From Leisingera sp. ANG-M7 (GTDB lineage: Bacteria; Pseudomonadota; Alphaproteobacteria; Rhodobacterales; Rhodobacteraceae), in assembly GCF_000813965.1 (NCBI RefSeq), contig NZ_JWLI01000001.1, positions 1 through 64,000 on the forward strand: 64,000 nucleotides of DNA, in the 5' to 3' direction. The translations under genes and the position numbers were made by a program. The first letter of the stretch is position 1; each line of letters begins with the position of its first letter. Under the pieces are notes generated by a model, which was given only the letters and a program-made list of their open reading frames with translations, had not been told where the DNA came from and made no database searches. This document shows, one piece after another, positions 50,879 through 60,457 of this stretch.

Positions 50879-51037
50879 ATCACACTGGCCCGGCTTTAAT
50901 GACCTGAGCGGCCGGCGCAGGACCCAAGCCCGGAAAATTGTCAGCATTTACGGCTTCAGCAAGCGGAAACTTGCCAGAATCAGCAATCCATGAGCTGTTT
51001 CCGCCACCGACACCGGATCCTCTGCCAAAAATTGCTC

Positions 51038-51841
51038 ATGCCATTCGATTCAGATTTCCCGAGAGAGTTTCACGCTGCACCGCTGGTGCGGCTGGCTCCG
51101 GACGGCAACTGGCAGACCTGTCTTGCACACAGCCGCTGCGACCACCTGCTGATCTGGATCACCCGCGGTCAGGGGCGTCTTTTGCTGAACGGCGAACAGC
51201 GCGGCTTCGGGCTGCATAGCGTCATCTTCATTCCCGCAGGCACCCTGTGGTCCGCGGATTTCGGCCGCCAGTGTCTAGGACAGGTGCTGGCGATGTCTGG
51301 CCCCTTGCTGCCGCCATTCCCCGGGGAGCCGATGCACAAGAGGTTCGCCAGCCTGCAGGAGCAGACCAGCCTGGCCGGGCACTTTGAGGCCATCAGCCGC
51401 GAACAGTCTGCACGCGACCCGCATTGGAACCGTGCCGTGCAGGCCCGGTGCGAGCTGGCCGCCATCGCCCTCCAGCGCCAGCCGGGGACAGCGGGCAAGC
51501 TGACCGCAGCGCAGCGCCTTTGCAGGGCCTATTGCCAGCGCATTGCAGGCCTGCAGGCTGGTCAGCTCAGCATGGCTGAACACGCGGCAGCCCTGAATGT
51601 GACGCCGACGCATCTGACCCGGGTCTGCAAGGCATCAACCGGCAAGACCGCGGCCGCCCTGCTGACAGAGCGCCAGTTGCATGCCGCGCGCACCCTGCTG
51701 ATCTCTTCCGAACTGCCCATTCGCGACATCGCTGCCCGGCTGGGCTTTGGCAGCGCCGCTTATTTCACCCGTTTCATCTCGCAGCACACTGGCCAGCCTC
51801 CCCGCGAATTGCGCGAATCCGCCCGCAGAAGACCGCAATAG
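51038..51841 (+). CDS. AraC-family transcriptional regulator
   Basis: A 267-residue AraC protein: N-terminal cupin-like sensor (LLIWITRGQGRLLLNGE...VIFIPAGTLWSADFG) and the C-terminal double HTH (SMAEHAAALNVTPTHLTRVCKASTGKTA, then IRDIAARLGFGSAAYFTRFISQHTGQPP). Ligand and target unknown; it may control the ABC operon to its right, which is only inferred from position. ATG 51038 (MPFDSDF) is chosen. Confidence 0.9.
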   Translation: MPFDSDFPREFHAAPLVRLAPDGNWQTCLAHSRCDHLLIWITRGQGRLLLNGEQRGFGLHSVIFIPAGTLWSADFGRQCLGQVLAMSGPLLPPFPGEPMHKRFASLQEQTSLAGHFEAISREQSARDPHWNRAVQARCELAAIALQRQPGTAGKLTAAQRLCRAYCQRIAGLQAGQLSMAEHAAALNVTPTHLTRVCKASTGKTAAALLTERQLHAARTLLISSELPIRDIAARLGFGSAAYFTRFISQHTGQPPRELRESARRRPQ

Positions 51842-52150
51842 CCTGATCCCTCAGCAGTTTCCCGGCACACGGCTGTGCGGGCCGTAATTTCCCACAATTG
51901 CCTGCCTCCAGTACTGGGCAGTTTTGAACAGTATGCGGATGTATGCCGCCCAGAATAATAAAACCGACGCCGGAAATGTCGTATTTTTACACGGAAACGA
52001 CGAAACTGTGCATTGACGAAACGCCGTATCTCTGCCGGAATGCAGGCATGGGGAAACTTTAATCCAAAACTCGAACCATAATCGCCCGGCCAGCCGCTGG
52101 GCCAATACCCGTTTCGCAAAAAGACAGAACGGTATGACAGGGAGACCTAA
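51842..52150 (+). promoter_or_regulatory. 309-base upstream region of the ABC transporter operon
   Basis: Non-coding. It has a TTGACG (52013-52018, possible -35) without a clear -10 and repeated short motifs (CGTAT, GACGAAAC). An SD CAGGGAGACC stands just before the ATG. I see no RNA gene. Confidence 0.45.
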
Positions 52151-53815
52151 ATGACCAAAGACACAATCAACGGAGCCCCGATCCATTGGGCCGCCAAGAT
52201 GCACGCCAAGGAAGTGCTGGACGGCAAGCTGGACCGCCGGGAATTCCTGACCCGCGCCACCTCGCTGGGCGTCACCGCAGCTGCGGCCTATGGCATGATC
52301 GGCCTGGCTGCCCCTGTGAAAGCCGCAGAAGAGAAGCAGCAAGGCGGCACCCTGCGTGTGCAGACCGAAGTCCGCCCGCTCAAGGACCCGCGCACCTTTG
52401 ACTGGTCGCAAATGGCCAACAAGACCCGCGGCACCATCGAATACCTGGTGGAGTACAACAATGACGGCTCCTTCACCGGCATGCTGCTGGAGAGCTGGGA
52501 GATCAACGAAGACGCAACTGTCTACACTCTGAACGTCCGCCAGGGCGTCAAGTGGAACAACGGCGACGACTTCACCGCCGAAGATGTTGCCCGCAACATC
52601 GCCGGCTGGTGCGACAAGGGCCTGGAAGGCAACTCCATGGCCGGCCGTTTCGCAACCCTGATCGACACTGAAACCGGCCAGGCAACCGAAGGCGCAATCG
52701 AAGTGGTCGACAGCCACACAGTCAAGCTGAACCTGCCGGCCTCCGACATTTCGCTGATTGCAGGCATGGCCGACTATCCGGCGGCCATCGTGCACTCCTC
52801 CTTCCAGACCAATGACTTCACCCAGAACGTCGGCACCGGCCCGTTCCTGCTGACCGAGCTGGAAGTCGGCGTGCGTTCGGTTCTGGAACGCAACGACGAC
52901 CACACCTGGTGGGGCGAAGCGATCTATGGCAAGCCGGCACTGGACCGCATCGAATACGTCGATTTCGGCACCGACCCGTCCTCCTGGCTGGCGGCGCTGG
53001 AGTCCGACGAGGTCGACATGCTCTATGAATCGGTTGGCGAATTCATCGACGTGATGGACGGCCTCGGCTACAAGAAGTCCGAAGTTGTGACCATGTCCTC
53101 GATCGTGGTCCGCACCAACCAGCTGGCGGAAATCGACGGCAAGAAACCCTATGCCGACAAGCGCGTCCGCAAGGCGATCCAGATGGCGGTCGACAACTCC
53201 GTCTGCCTGGAGCTTGGCTACGGCGGCCGCGGCGAAACTGCGGAAAACCACCACGTCGGCCCAATCCACCCGGAATACGCCGAACTGCCGCCGCAGAAGG
53301 TTGACCCCGCTGGCGCCAAGGCGCTGATGGAAGAAGCCGGCATGATGGATTTCGAGCATGAAATCCTGTCGATCGACGACGACTGGCGCCGGAACACCAC
53401 CGACGCGGTGGCGGCACAGCTGCGCGACGCGGGCTTCAAGGTGAAGCGGACCGTTCTGCCCGGCTCGACCTTCTGGAACGATTGGGCGAAATACCCGTTC
53501 TCCTCGACCAACTGGAACCACCGCCCGCTGGGCGTTCAGATCTGGGCGCTGGCGTACAAATCCGGCGAAGCCTGGAACGAATTCGGCTGGGAAAACCCGG
53601 AATTCGACGCCCTGCTGGCAGAAGCCCTGTCTATTGCTGACGCCGACAAGCGCCGCGAAATCTCTGCCAAGGGCCAGGCTCTGATCCAGGAAGAAGGCGT
53701 GACCATCCAGCCTTACTGGCGCTCGCTCTACCGCCACATGCGCGAAGGTGTTGTCGGTGCCGACATGCACATCTCCTTCGAGCACCACCACTACAAGTGG
53801 GGCTGGGCAGCCTAA
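52151..53815 (+). CDS. oligopeptide/dipeptide ABC substrate-binding protein, Tat-exported
   Basis: A 554-residue periplasmic SBP_bac_5 protein. The N-terminus holds a twin-arginine motif ([13 protein letters not shown], Arg29-Arg30) and a hydrophobic stretch ending [10 protein letters not shown], so export through Tat is likely. Mature domain starts [12 protein letters not shown], typical of DppA/OppA-like binding proteins. Ligand unknown. First of a four-gene operon; a hairpin follows it. Confidence 0.92.
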   Translation: MTKDTINGAPIHWAAKMHAKEVLDGKLDRREFLTRATSLGVTAAAAYGMIGLAAPVKAAEEKQQGGTLRVQTEVRPLKDPRTFDWSQMANKTRGTIEYLVEYNNDGSFTGMLLESWEINEDATVYTLNVRQGVKWNNGDDFTAEDVARNIAGWCDKGLEGNSMAGRFATLIDTETGQATEGAIEVVDSHTVKLNLPASDISLIAGMADYPAAIVHSSFQTNDFTQNVGTGPFLLTELEVGVRSVLERNDDHTWWGEAIYGKPALDRIEYVDFGTDPSSWLAALESDEVDMLYESVGEFIDVMDGLGYKKSEVVTMSSIVVRTNQLAEIDGKKPYADKRVRKAIQMAVDNSVCLELGYGGRGETAENHHVGPIHPEYAELPPQKVDPAGAKALMEEAGMMDFEHEILSIDDDWRRNTTDAVAAQLRDAGFKVKRTVLPGSTFWNDWAKYPFSSTNWNHRPLGVQIWALAYKSGEAWNEFGWENPEFDALLAEALSIADADKRREISAKGQALIQEEGVTIQPYWRSLYRHMREGVVGADMHISFEHHHYKWGWAA

Positions 53816-53837
53816 GCCCGACCGGCTCCTGACTCTT

Positions 53838-53863
53838 GCACCGCCCCTCCTCCGGGGCGGTGC
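53838..53863 (+). terminator. stabilising or attenuating hairpin after the binding-protein gene
   Basis: GCACCGCCCC / GGGGCGGTGC with a six-base loop, followed only by TTT. Such stems downstream of binding-protein genes typically let that gene be expressed more than the permeases. Confidence 0.65.
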
Positions 53864-53934
53864 TTTCCAGCTCAAAAGATAAGAGACCCGCCCTTTGAGC
53901 CGGGTCCGATCCGCCAGACTGACAGGGGACCCAA

Positions 53935-54987
53935 ATGGGACTTTTCATTCTCCGCCGTTCGGGCGTGATGCTGCTGACGGCCCTGTGCCTGACGTTCATC
54001 GTGTTCTTCCTCACGAACCTCTACCCAAACCTCGAAAAACTCGCCAAAACTCAGGGCAACTTCCGCATGTCGGATGAGGCCGTGGCCAGCTGGCTGGACG
54101 CCAACGGCTATGGCGGATCCATGGTTTCGAAATACGGGCAATGGCTGGGCGTTCTGCCGGGCTGGACCCGCGAGACCGAGAAAGGGTTCACCGGCCGCTG
54201 CATGACCGGCGCGGTCAGCGCTGAGGAAGCCGCCGAAGCCCCGACCTTCTGCGGCATTCTGCAAGGCGACTGGGGCTATTCGACCCGGTTCAAGGATGAA
54301 GTCTCCACCATCATCGCAGAACGGCTCGGCAATACAGGCCGCCTGATGTTCTGGGTGCTGGTGCTGATGGTGCCCTCTGCCCTGATCATCGGGGTGCTGG
54401 CGGGCATGCGCGAAGGCTCTGTCACCGACCGAAGTCTTTCAACCGCCTCTATCCTGACCACGGCGACACCCGAATATGTTTCCGGCGTGATCTTCATCGC
54501 CGTGTTCACATCCTCCACCGTGGGCCTCAAGTGGTTCAAGGGCACCGCCACCTCGGCGATGGACAACCCGAACTTCGAAAACTTCTTCCTGCCGGTGCTG
54601 ACCATCGCGCTTTATGGCATGGGCTATATCGCACGTATGACCCGCGCCTCGATGACTGAGGTGATGACCGCGCAATACATCCGCACCGCCCGGCTCAAAG
54701 GTGTGAGCTTTCACAACATCGTTCTGAAGCACGCGCTGCGGAACGCACTGATTGCCCCCTTCACCGTCATCATGCTGCAGTTCCCCTGGCTGCTGAACGG
54801 CGTGGTGATCGTCGAGACCCTGTTCAACTACAAGGGCTTCGGCTGGATCCTGGTGGAAGCCGCGGGCAACAACGACATTGAACTGCTGCTGGCCGTTTCC
54901 GTGGTCTCAGTCTTCGTGGTGCTGATCACCCAGCTGATCTCCGACATCGGCTATGTGTATCTGAACCCGCGTATCCGGATCTCTTAA
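53935..54987 (+). CDS. DppB-type ABC permease
   Basis: A 350-residue inner-membrane permease with an extended periplasmic loop (about residues 35-120) and the BPD_transp_1 EAA loop (TARLKGVSFHNIVLKHALRNA). About six helices. Paired with the next gene as a heterodimer. The start MGLFILRRSGVMLL is chosen. Confidence 0.94.
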   Translation: MGLFILRRSGVMLLTALCLTFIVFFLTNLYPNLEKLAKTQGNFRMSDEAVASWLDANGYGGSMVSKYGQWLGVLPGWTRETEKGFTGRCMTGAVSAEEAAEAPTFCGILQGDWGYSTRFKDEVSTIIAERLGNTGRLMFWVLVLMVPSALIIGVLAGMREGSVTDRSLSTASILTTATPEYVSGVIFIAVFTSSTVGLKWFKGTATSAMDNPNFENFFLPVLTIALYGMGYIARMTRASMTEVMTAQYIRTARLKGVSFHNIVLKHALRNALIAPFTVIMLQFPWLLNGVVIVETLFNYKGFGWILVEAAGNNDIELLLAVSVVSVFVVLITQLISDIGYVYLNPRIRIS

Positions 54988-55002
54988 GGAAGGCAGCAGA
55001 GC

Positions 55003-56217
55003 ATGGAACCTCTTAGCACACTCGAAATTGCGGGGCGTATCATCTACCAGCTGTCCCCGGTCTGGTTTTCACTGGTAATCCTCTACGCAGCCTCCATCGG
55101 CTTCAAACGGCGGCTGGGCCTTTATGGCAAGCTGTTTGACAGCCCCATCGGCATGATCGGCTTCGGCCTGGTGATGTTCTGGGTGTTCACCGGCATCTAC
55201 GGCGCCATGGACATGATCATTACCCATGACCCGCTGGTGCAGGTCTCGGGCATGAAGAACAAGGTCCCCGGCACGCCGATGAACGGCGCCACCGAGGCAG
55301 ACTACCCCTATTACTTGCTTGGCGGCGACAACCTGGCGCGCGACGTGTTCAGCCGTCTGGTCAAAGGCGCCTGGGAAGTCATCAAGATCGCCCCGATGGC
55401 AGCTGTCTTTGCCTTCATGGTGGGGATCACCCTGGGCCTGCCTGCTGGATACTACGGCGGACGCCTGGACACCACGCTGTCCTTTGCCGCCAACCTGATC
55501 CTGGCCTTCCCGGTGATCCTGCTGTTCTACCTGCTGGTCACGCCTGAAATCGTCGCCACCGGTGTTCCGAACTATATGGCGATCGTTCTGTTCATCTTCC
55601 CGATCGTCTTTGTCGGGGTGCTGCTGAACTCGCGCTATTACACCCGGCCCAAGGTGCGCAACCTGGTGCTGCCGCTGGTTCTGGGGATCATTATCTGGTT
55701 CTACCTGCAGCTGGTTTCCAACGGCGGCTACCTGATCAACACCCCCGCCTATTCGATCCCGGGCCTGCCCCGCGTGATGGATATGTTCGACATCCCCGGC
55801 GGTATCCTGGTGGTCTTCGTCTCGGTGGTTTTCGTCAACTCACCCACGGTGTTCCGCATCGTGCGCGGCCTGACGCTGGACATCAAAACCCGCGACTATG
55901 TTGCGGCTGCCCAGACCCGCGGCGAAGGCCCCTGGTACATCATGCTGTGGGAAATCCTGCCCAACGCCCGCGGGCCGCTGATCGTCGATTTCTGCCTGCG
56001 CATCGGCTACACCACCATCCTGCTTGGTACCCTCGGTTTCTTCGGCCTTGGCCTGCCGCCGGAAAGCCCGGATTGGGGTTCCACGATCAATGACGGGCGC
56101 AAGCTGCTGTCGATCTACCTGCACCCGGCGCTGCCGCCCGCCTTTGCGCTGCTGACGCTGGTTCTGGGCCTCAACCTGTTGGCCGACGGCCTGCGCGAGG
56201 AAAGCCTGAAGGATTGA
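55003..56217 (+). CDS. DppC-type ABC permease
   Basis: A 404-residue second permease with more helices than usual at the centre (an insertion, about residues 170-245, adds extra hydrophobic stretches) and the EAA loop (YVAAAQTRGEGPWYIMLWEILPNARGP). Fifteen bases after the first permease. Confidence 0.93.
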   Translation: MEPLSTLEIAGRIIYQLSPVWFSLVILYAASIGFKRRLGLYGKLFDSPIGMIGFGLVMFWVFTGIYGAMDMIITHDPLVQVSGMKNKVPGTPMNGATEADYPYYLLGGDNLARDVFSRLVKGAWEVIKIAPMAAVFAFMVGITLGLPAGYYGGRLDTTLSFAANLILAFPVILLFYLLVTPEIVATGVPNYMAIVLFIFPIVFVGVLLNSRYYTRPKVRNLVLPLVLGIIIWFYLQLVSNGGYLINTPAYSIPGLPRVMDMFDIPGGILVVFVSVVFVNSPTVFRIVRGLTLDIKTRDYVAAAQTRGEGPWYIMLWEILPNARGPLIVDFCLRIGYTTILLGTLGFFGLGLPPESPDWGSTINDGRKLLSIYLHPALPPAFALLTLVLGLNLLADGLREESLKD

Positions 56218-56228
56218 TCCAAACCGGC

Positions 56229-56279
56229 GGGACCGGGGGCCAGCCCCCGGTCCCCCGGGATATTTGAGGCCAGATGAAA
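56229..56279 (+). repeat. REP-like intergenic element
   Basis: A perfect 12-base inverted repeat (GGGACCGGGGGC / GCCCCCGGTCCC, 56229-56240 and 56243-56254, two-base loop) is followed by CCGGGATATTTGAGGCCAGA. From memory, elements of this shape (GGGGGCCAGCCCCCGG then CCGGGATATTT) recur many times in roseobacter genomes. Only one copy is seen in this window. It lies inside the ABC operon. Confidence 0.55.
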
Positions 56280-56319
56280 GGGATCCTGTCCCTTCCAGCC
56301 TCAACAGGGAGAAAAGAAT

Positions 56320-58410
56320 ATGAACAAACTGGCAGACTACGACGGCCCGATCCTTGAGATTAACAAGCTGTCGATCTCCTTCTTCACCCGGCTGCGCGAA
56401 ATCCCCGCGGTGATGGATTTCTCGGTCACCGTTCAGCCCGGCGAGGCAGTGGGCCTCGTGGGCGAGTCCGGCTGCGGCAAGTCCACCGTGGCGCTTGGCG
56501 TCATGCAGGATCTGGGCAAGAACGGCCGTGTCGTCGGCGGCACCATCAAGTTCAAGGGCCGCGACCTGGCCGAAATGAGCGCAGAAGAACTGCGCGACAT
56601 CCGCGGCAACGAGATCGCGATGATCTATCAGGAGCCGATGGCCAGCCTCAATCCGGCAATGAAAATCGGCAAGCAGCTGATGGAAGTGCCGATGATCCAC
56701 GAGGGGGTCAGCGAAAAAGAAGCCTATGCCCGCGCGCTGGAAGTGGTGACTGACGTGCGCCTGCCCGACCCGGAGCGGATGCTGAACTCCTTCCCGCACC
56801 AGCTGTCGGGCGGCCAGCAGCAGCGGATCGTGATTGCGATGGCGCTGATGTCCAAGCCTGCACTCTTGATCCTCGATGAACCCACCACCGCGCTCGACGT
56901 GACGGTGGAGGCCGCGGTGGTCGAGCTGGTCAAGGACCTGGGCAAGAAATACGGCACCTCGATGCTGTTCATCTCGCACAACCTCGGCCTGGTTCTGGAA
57001 ACCTGCGACCGGCTCTGCGTGATGTATTCCGGCGAAGCGGTAGAGCGCGGCTCAATCCACGATGTGTTCGACGAAATGCAGCACCCCTATACCCAGGCGC
57101 TGTTCCGCTCGATCCCGCTGCCCGGCGCCGACAAGAACAGCCGCCCGCTGGTGGCGATCCCCGGCAACTTCCCCCTGCCCCACGAACGCCCGCCCGGCTG
57201 CAACTTCGGCCCGCGCTGCGATTACTTCGAAGAGGGCCGCTGCGATCAGGACATGGTGATCCCGATGAGCCCCGTGCACGGCAACGACCGGCACGAGACG
57301 CGCTGCCTGAAGTTCCAGGAAATCGACTGGAACGCCCCGATCACGGTGGGCGAGCAGAAGGAAAAGACCGCGCCCGGCAAGGTCGTCCTCAAGATGGACA
57401 ACCTCAAGAAATACTACGAGGTGGCCGCCAACGCCCTGTTCGGCGGCGGCGACACCAAGGTGGTGAAAGCCAACGAAACGCTGAGCTTCGAGGCCCGCGA
57501 GTCCGAAACCCTCGCCATCGTCGGCGAGTCCGGCTGCGGCAAGTCCACCTTTGCCAAGGTGCTGATGGGACTTGAGACCGCCACCGAGGGCCAGATCCTG
57601 CTCGACAACCGCAACATCGAGCAGATCCCGATCGAAGAGCGCGACACCAAAACCGTTTCCGACGTGCAGATGGTGTTCCAGAACCCGTTTGACACGCTGA
57701 ACCCGTCGATGACCGTCGGCCGCCAGATCATGCGGGCGCTGGAAATCTTCGGCATCGGCAACTCCGAGGCCGAACGCCGCAAGCGGATGCTGGAGCTCTT
57801 GGACCTGGTGAAACTGCCCCGCGCCTTTGCCGACCGGATGCCGCGGCAGCTGTCGGGCGGCCAGAAGCAGCGTGTGGGCATCGCCCGCGCCTTTGCCGGC
57901 GGCGCCCGCATCGTGGTGGCGGATGAACCGGTTTCTGCGCTCGACGTGTCGGTGCAGGCCGCGGTCACCGACCTCCTGATGGAGATCCAGAGGAACGAGA
58001 AGACGACTCTCCTGTTCATCTCCCATGACCTGTCGATCGTGCGCTACCTTTCTGACCGGGTAATGGTGATGTACCTCGGCCATGTGGTGGAGCTGGGCGA
58101 CACCGACCAAGTGTTTGCGCCGCCCTACCACCCCTATACCGAGGCGCTGCTGAGCGCGGTGCCGATTGCCGACACCTCCGTGGAGAAGGAACACATCGTT
58201 CTGGAAGGCGACATTCCGTCAGCCATGAGCCCGCCGCCGGGCTGCCCGTTCCAGACCCGCTGCCGCTGGAAGTCCGAGGTCCCGGGCGGATTGTGCGAGA
58301 AGGAGGTTCCGCCGGTGCGCACGTTGGACGGCGGCCACCAGATCAAATGCCACCTCAGCGATGACGTGCTGGAGCGCATGAAGCCGGTGATCAAGGTTGC
58401 GGCCGAGTAA
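56320..58410 (+). CDS. fused DppD-DppF ABC ATPase
   Basis: A 696-residue protein with two complete nucleotide-binding domains, each with Walker A GESGCGKST, a signature (LSGGQQQR and LSGGQKQR) and Walker B (ILDEPTTALD and VADEPVSALD), plus oligopeptide-type C-terminal extensions with cysteines after each. It powers the importer encoded by the three preceding genes. The two ATPases are separate proteins in E. coli Dpp. Confidence 0.95.
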   Translation: MNKLADYDGPILEINKLSISFFTRLREIPAVMDFSVTVQPGEAVGLVGESGCGKSTVALGVMQDLGKNGRVVGGTIKFKGRDLAEMSAEELRDIRGNEIAMIYQEPMASLNPAMKIGKQLMEVPMIHEGVSEKEAYARALEVVTDVRLPDPERMLNSFPHQLSGGQQQRIVIAMALMSKPALLILDEPTTALDVTVEAAVVELVKDLGKKYGTSMLFISHNLGLVLETCDRLCVMYSGEAVERGSIHDVFDEMQHPYTQALFRSIPLPGADKNSRPLVAIPGNFPLPHERPPGCNFGPRCDYFEEGRCDQDMVIPMSPVHGNDRHETRCLKFQEIDWNAPITVGEQKEKTAPGKVVLKMDNLKKYYEVAANALFGGGDTKVVKANETLSFEARESETLAIVGESGCGKSTFAKVLMGLETATEGQILLDNRNIEQIPIEERDTKTVSDVQMVFQNPFDTLNPSMTVGRQIMRALEIFGIGNSEAERRKRMLELLDLVKLPRAFADRMPRQLSGGQKQRVGIARAFAGGARIVVADEPVSALDVSVQAAVTDLLMEIQRNEKTTLLFISHDLSIVRYLSDRVMVMYLGHVVELGDTDQVFAPPYHPYTEALLSAVPIADTSVEKEHIVLEGDIPSAMSPPPGCPFQTRCRWKSEVPGGLCEKEVPPVRTLDGGHQIKCHLSDDVLERMKPVIKVAAE

Positions 58411-58433
58411 CGCGCCAGAACAATGCACCACAG

Positions 58434-58463
58434 AAAAGCCGGGGTTCAGAACCCCGGCTTTTT
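58434..58463. terminator. bidirectional terminator after the ABC operon
   Basis: AAAAGCCGGGGTT-CAG-AACCCCGGCTTTT with a T-run on both strands, at the end of the ABC operon and of the convergent membrane gene. Confidence 0.92.
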
Positions 58464-58490
58464 CATGCATCAGGCATCGCCCCAAAGCAT

Positions 58491-58526
58491 AACCCCATGC
58501 GCAGCCAGCTGGCGGCGCATGGGGTT
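58491..58526. repeat. 36-bp near-perfect palindrome
   Basis: Arms of 18 bases with one mismatch and no spacer: AACCCCATGCGC-A-GCCAG (58491-58508) and its complement (58509-58526). Another stem (TCCCCC at 58536-58541 / GGGGGA at 58550-58555) lies just beyond. Non-coding region between convergent genes. Confidence 0.6.
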
Positions 58527-58563
58527 ACACGTCACTCCCCCACTCCCACGGGGGAAATCCGTT

Positions 58564-58938
58564 TCAGCTCAACAGCAGAACCGAAATCATAAGCAGATTG
58601 ATCGAGGCGAATTGCATCAGCCGCGGCGCCTTGCTGCCCTTGGCTGCCGCCAACAATGCCGCAGCAACTGAAACCGTAAGACCGGCCACGGCGAGGCCGC
58701 TGCCAGCCAGTCCGGCCAAGCCAGCGTCCGGTCCCCACGGTGAGTCCGCTACTGTCATGCCCTTGAGCCCGACGCCGATCAGGATACCCGTTACCGCACC
58801 AGCCAAGCTGAGCATCGCACTGCGCGGCTGCACCGGCAGACGGCTGGCCAGAACGCTGTCGATCATATGCCGGGTCGGCACCGCGCTTGGCTGCCAGTCA
58901 ATGCGTTCAAGGCGTTCGTCAAAGCTGTTGATGTACAA
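58564..58938 (-). CDS. two-helix membrane protein of unknown function, preceded by a CtrA box
   Basis: A 124-residue protein: an N-terminal soluble part (YINSFDERLERIDWQPSAVPTRHMIDSVLASRLPVQPRSAML) followed by hydrophobic helices (LSLAGAVTGILIGVGL, LAVAGLTVSVAAALLAAA, a third at the end). Start TTG 58938 is chosen because GGAGGG lies seven bases upstream; the frame extends to 58971 (ATG) without an SD. Upstream is a perfect CtrA site. I do not recognise a family. Confidence 0.65.
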   Translation of the reverse strand: MYINSFDERLERIDWQPSAVPTRHMIDSVLASRLPVQPRSAMLSLAGAVTGILIGVGLKGMTVADSPWGPDAGLAGLAGSGLAVAGLTVSVAAALLAAAKGSKAPRLMQFASINLLMISVLLLS

Positions 58939-59007
58939 GGCATTCCCTCCAGAACCTGCGCACAGATTCACGAAAAATTAAGGCAAATGCTTGACACTCC
59001 GGCGGAG

Positions 59008-59022
59008 TTAACGCGGCATTAA
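59008..59022 (-). promoter_or_regulatory. CtrA box upstream of the unknown membrane gene
   Basis: On the minus strand TTAA-TGCCGCG-TTAAC, a perfect match to TTAA-N7-TTAAC, about 70 bases before the TTG start of the gene at 58564-58938. A CcrM-type GANTC site (GATTC, 58965-58969) also lies in the promoter region. Confidence 0.65.
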
Positions 59023-59056
59023 GGAAAGTTATCCACAGGTTAACGCCTGCGCCGCC

Positions 59057-59641
59057 TCAGCTGCCCCAGATCTTGCGGACGTAGTTCTGGGTTTCCTTGT
59101 AGGGCGGCACCCCGCCGTATTTCTTCACTGCATCGGGCCCCGCGTTATAGGCCGCCAAGGCCAGCCGCCAGGAACCGAACTTGCGGAACTGGCGCGCCAG
59201 ATAGCGCGCGCCGCCCTCCAGGTTCTGCTTCGGCTCCGCCGGGTTCACCCCCAGTGCCCGCGCCGTGGCAGGCATCAGCTGCGCCAGTCCCAGCGCGCCC
59301 TTGTGCGACTTGGCATTGGGGTTCCAGTTGCTCTCCTGTTGCACCAGACGCAGGAACAGATCCTCAGGCACCCCGTGCTGGCGTGCTGCGCTGCGCGCCA
59401 TCTCCAGATACTGGCCGCGGTACTTGCCGCTGTAAGGCAGCGTGCCGCCGGAGGACGGGATACTGAAGGTCTTGGGTTGAAGCCGGACAGAGTTTTTGTA
59501 CTGGGTCGCGGCACGTCCATCCAGCACCCTGGTGTGGGCGGCAAACAGATCCCGCCGGTTCTTTGTTCCCAGCATATCGGCAGACGCAGGCTGCCCTGCC
59601 CCAACCATGGCAATTACCAAACCCGCAACGGTCTTGCGCAT
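59057..59641 (-). CDS. lytic transglycosylase (SLT domain)
   Basis: A 194-residue secreted or periplasmic murein lyase. Signal [21 protein letters not shown]; the C-terminal SLT domain has the catalytic Glu103 in [27 protein letters not shown] and the tail [24 protein letters not shown] 59641 is chosen; upstream in-frame codons lie in the region divergent to ssb. Confidence 0.93.
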   Translation of the reverse strand: MRKTVAGLVIAMVGAGQPASADMLGTKNRRDLFAAHTRVLDGRAATQYKNSVRLQPKTFSIPSSGGTLPYSGKYRGQYLEMARSAARQHGVPEDLFLRLVQQESNWNPNAKSHKGALGLAQLMPATARALGVNPAEPKQNLEGGARYLARQFRKFGSWRLALAAYNAGPDAVKKYGGVPPYKETQNYVRKIWGS

Positions 59642-59873
59642 TTCCGCTGTCCCGACACTGTCCCACTTTGCGCAAATATAACTAATGCGGAGCAAATTTA
59701 AAGCAACACAGGCGTGAACAGCTGATCCGCCCGCGCAAAATCGGCAGAAAGCATCCACAGATGCCTGCTTTTCACGCTTGGCGCAGGACTATACTGTGCC
59801 TGAAACGCGGTGCGGCCGGATTCGCCCCCGCCCGCTGCAAGACAAGAAAATCAGGACGGAAGGACGAAACTTC

Positions 59874-60383
59874 ATGGCCGGCTCACTCAACAAAGTCATG
59901 CTCATCGGCAACCTGGGCCGCGACCCGGAGGTGCGCAGCTTCCAGAACGGCGGCAAGGTCTGCAACCTGCGGATTGCCACCTCGGAAACCTGGAAGGACC
60001 GCAACACCGGCGAGCGCCGTGAGAAGACTGAATGGCACTCCGTCGCTGTCTTCAGCGAAGGCTTGGTCCGCGTGTGCGAACAGTATCTGCGCAAGGGCTC
60101 CAAGGTCTACGTCGAAGGCCAGCTGCAAACCCGCAAATGGCAGGACCAAAGCGGCCAGGACCGTTACTCGACCGAAATCGTGCTGCAAGGTTTCGGCGGA
60201 ACTCTGACCATGCTGGACGGCCGCGGTGAAGGCGGCGGCGGTGGCGGCCAGGGCGGCGGTTATGGCGGCGGCAGTCAGGGCGGTGGCTTTGGCGGCGGGT
60301 ATGACAGCGGCTCCCAAGGCGGCGGCGGCAACTTTGGCGGCGGTGCCTCCCACAACATCGACGACGACGAAATCCCGTTCTAA
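59874..60383 (+). CDS. ssb: single-stranded DNA-binding protein
   Basis: A 169-residue SSB: OB fold ([19 protein letters not shown], then [13 protein letters not shown]), a Gly/Ser-rich linker with (GGG)n repeats and the acidic tip DDDEIPF that binds partner proteins. No SOS box (GTTCN7GTTC) was seen upstream. ATG 59874 is chosen. Confidence 0.98.
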   Translation: MAGSLNKVMLIGNLGRDPEVRSFQNGGKVCNLRIATSETWKDRNTGERREKTEWHSVAVFSEGLVRVCEQYLRKGSKVYVEGQLQTRKWQDQSGQDRYSTEIVLQGFGGTLTMLDGRGEGGGGGGQGGGYGGGSQGGGFGGGYDSGSQGGGGNFGGGASHNIDDDEIPF

Positions 60384-60420
60384 GCGGCCTGCAGCCGTTT
60401 CCCTGAACCACAATCTTACA

Positions 60421-60457
60421 AAGCCCCCGGGAGAACCGCCTCCTGGGGGCTTTTTAC
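60421..60457 (+). terminator. rho-independent terminator of ssb
   Basis: AAGCCCCC with inner GGGAG/CTCC(T) and GGGGGCTT, followed by TTT, 38 bases after the ssb stop. Confidence 0.9.

Noticed and set aside
51851-53875. 674-codon frame antisense to the ABC binding protein
   Set aside because: Shadow of a highly biased GC-rich gene on the other strand; no SD or family match.
59642-59873. SOS (LexA) box between the lytic transglycosylase and ssb
   Set aside because: Neither GTTC-N7-GTTC nor GAAC-N7-GAAC spacing was found.
60228-60345. Glycine-coding repeats resembling a tandem array
   Set aside because: They encode the disordered linker of SSB, a normal family feature.
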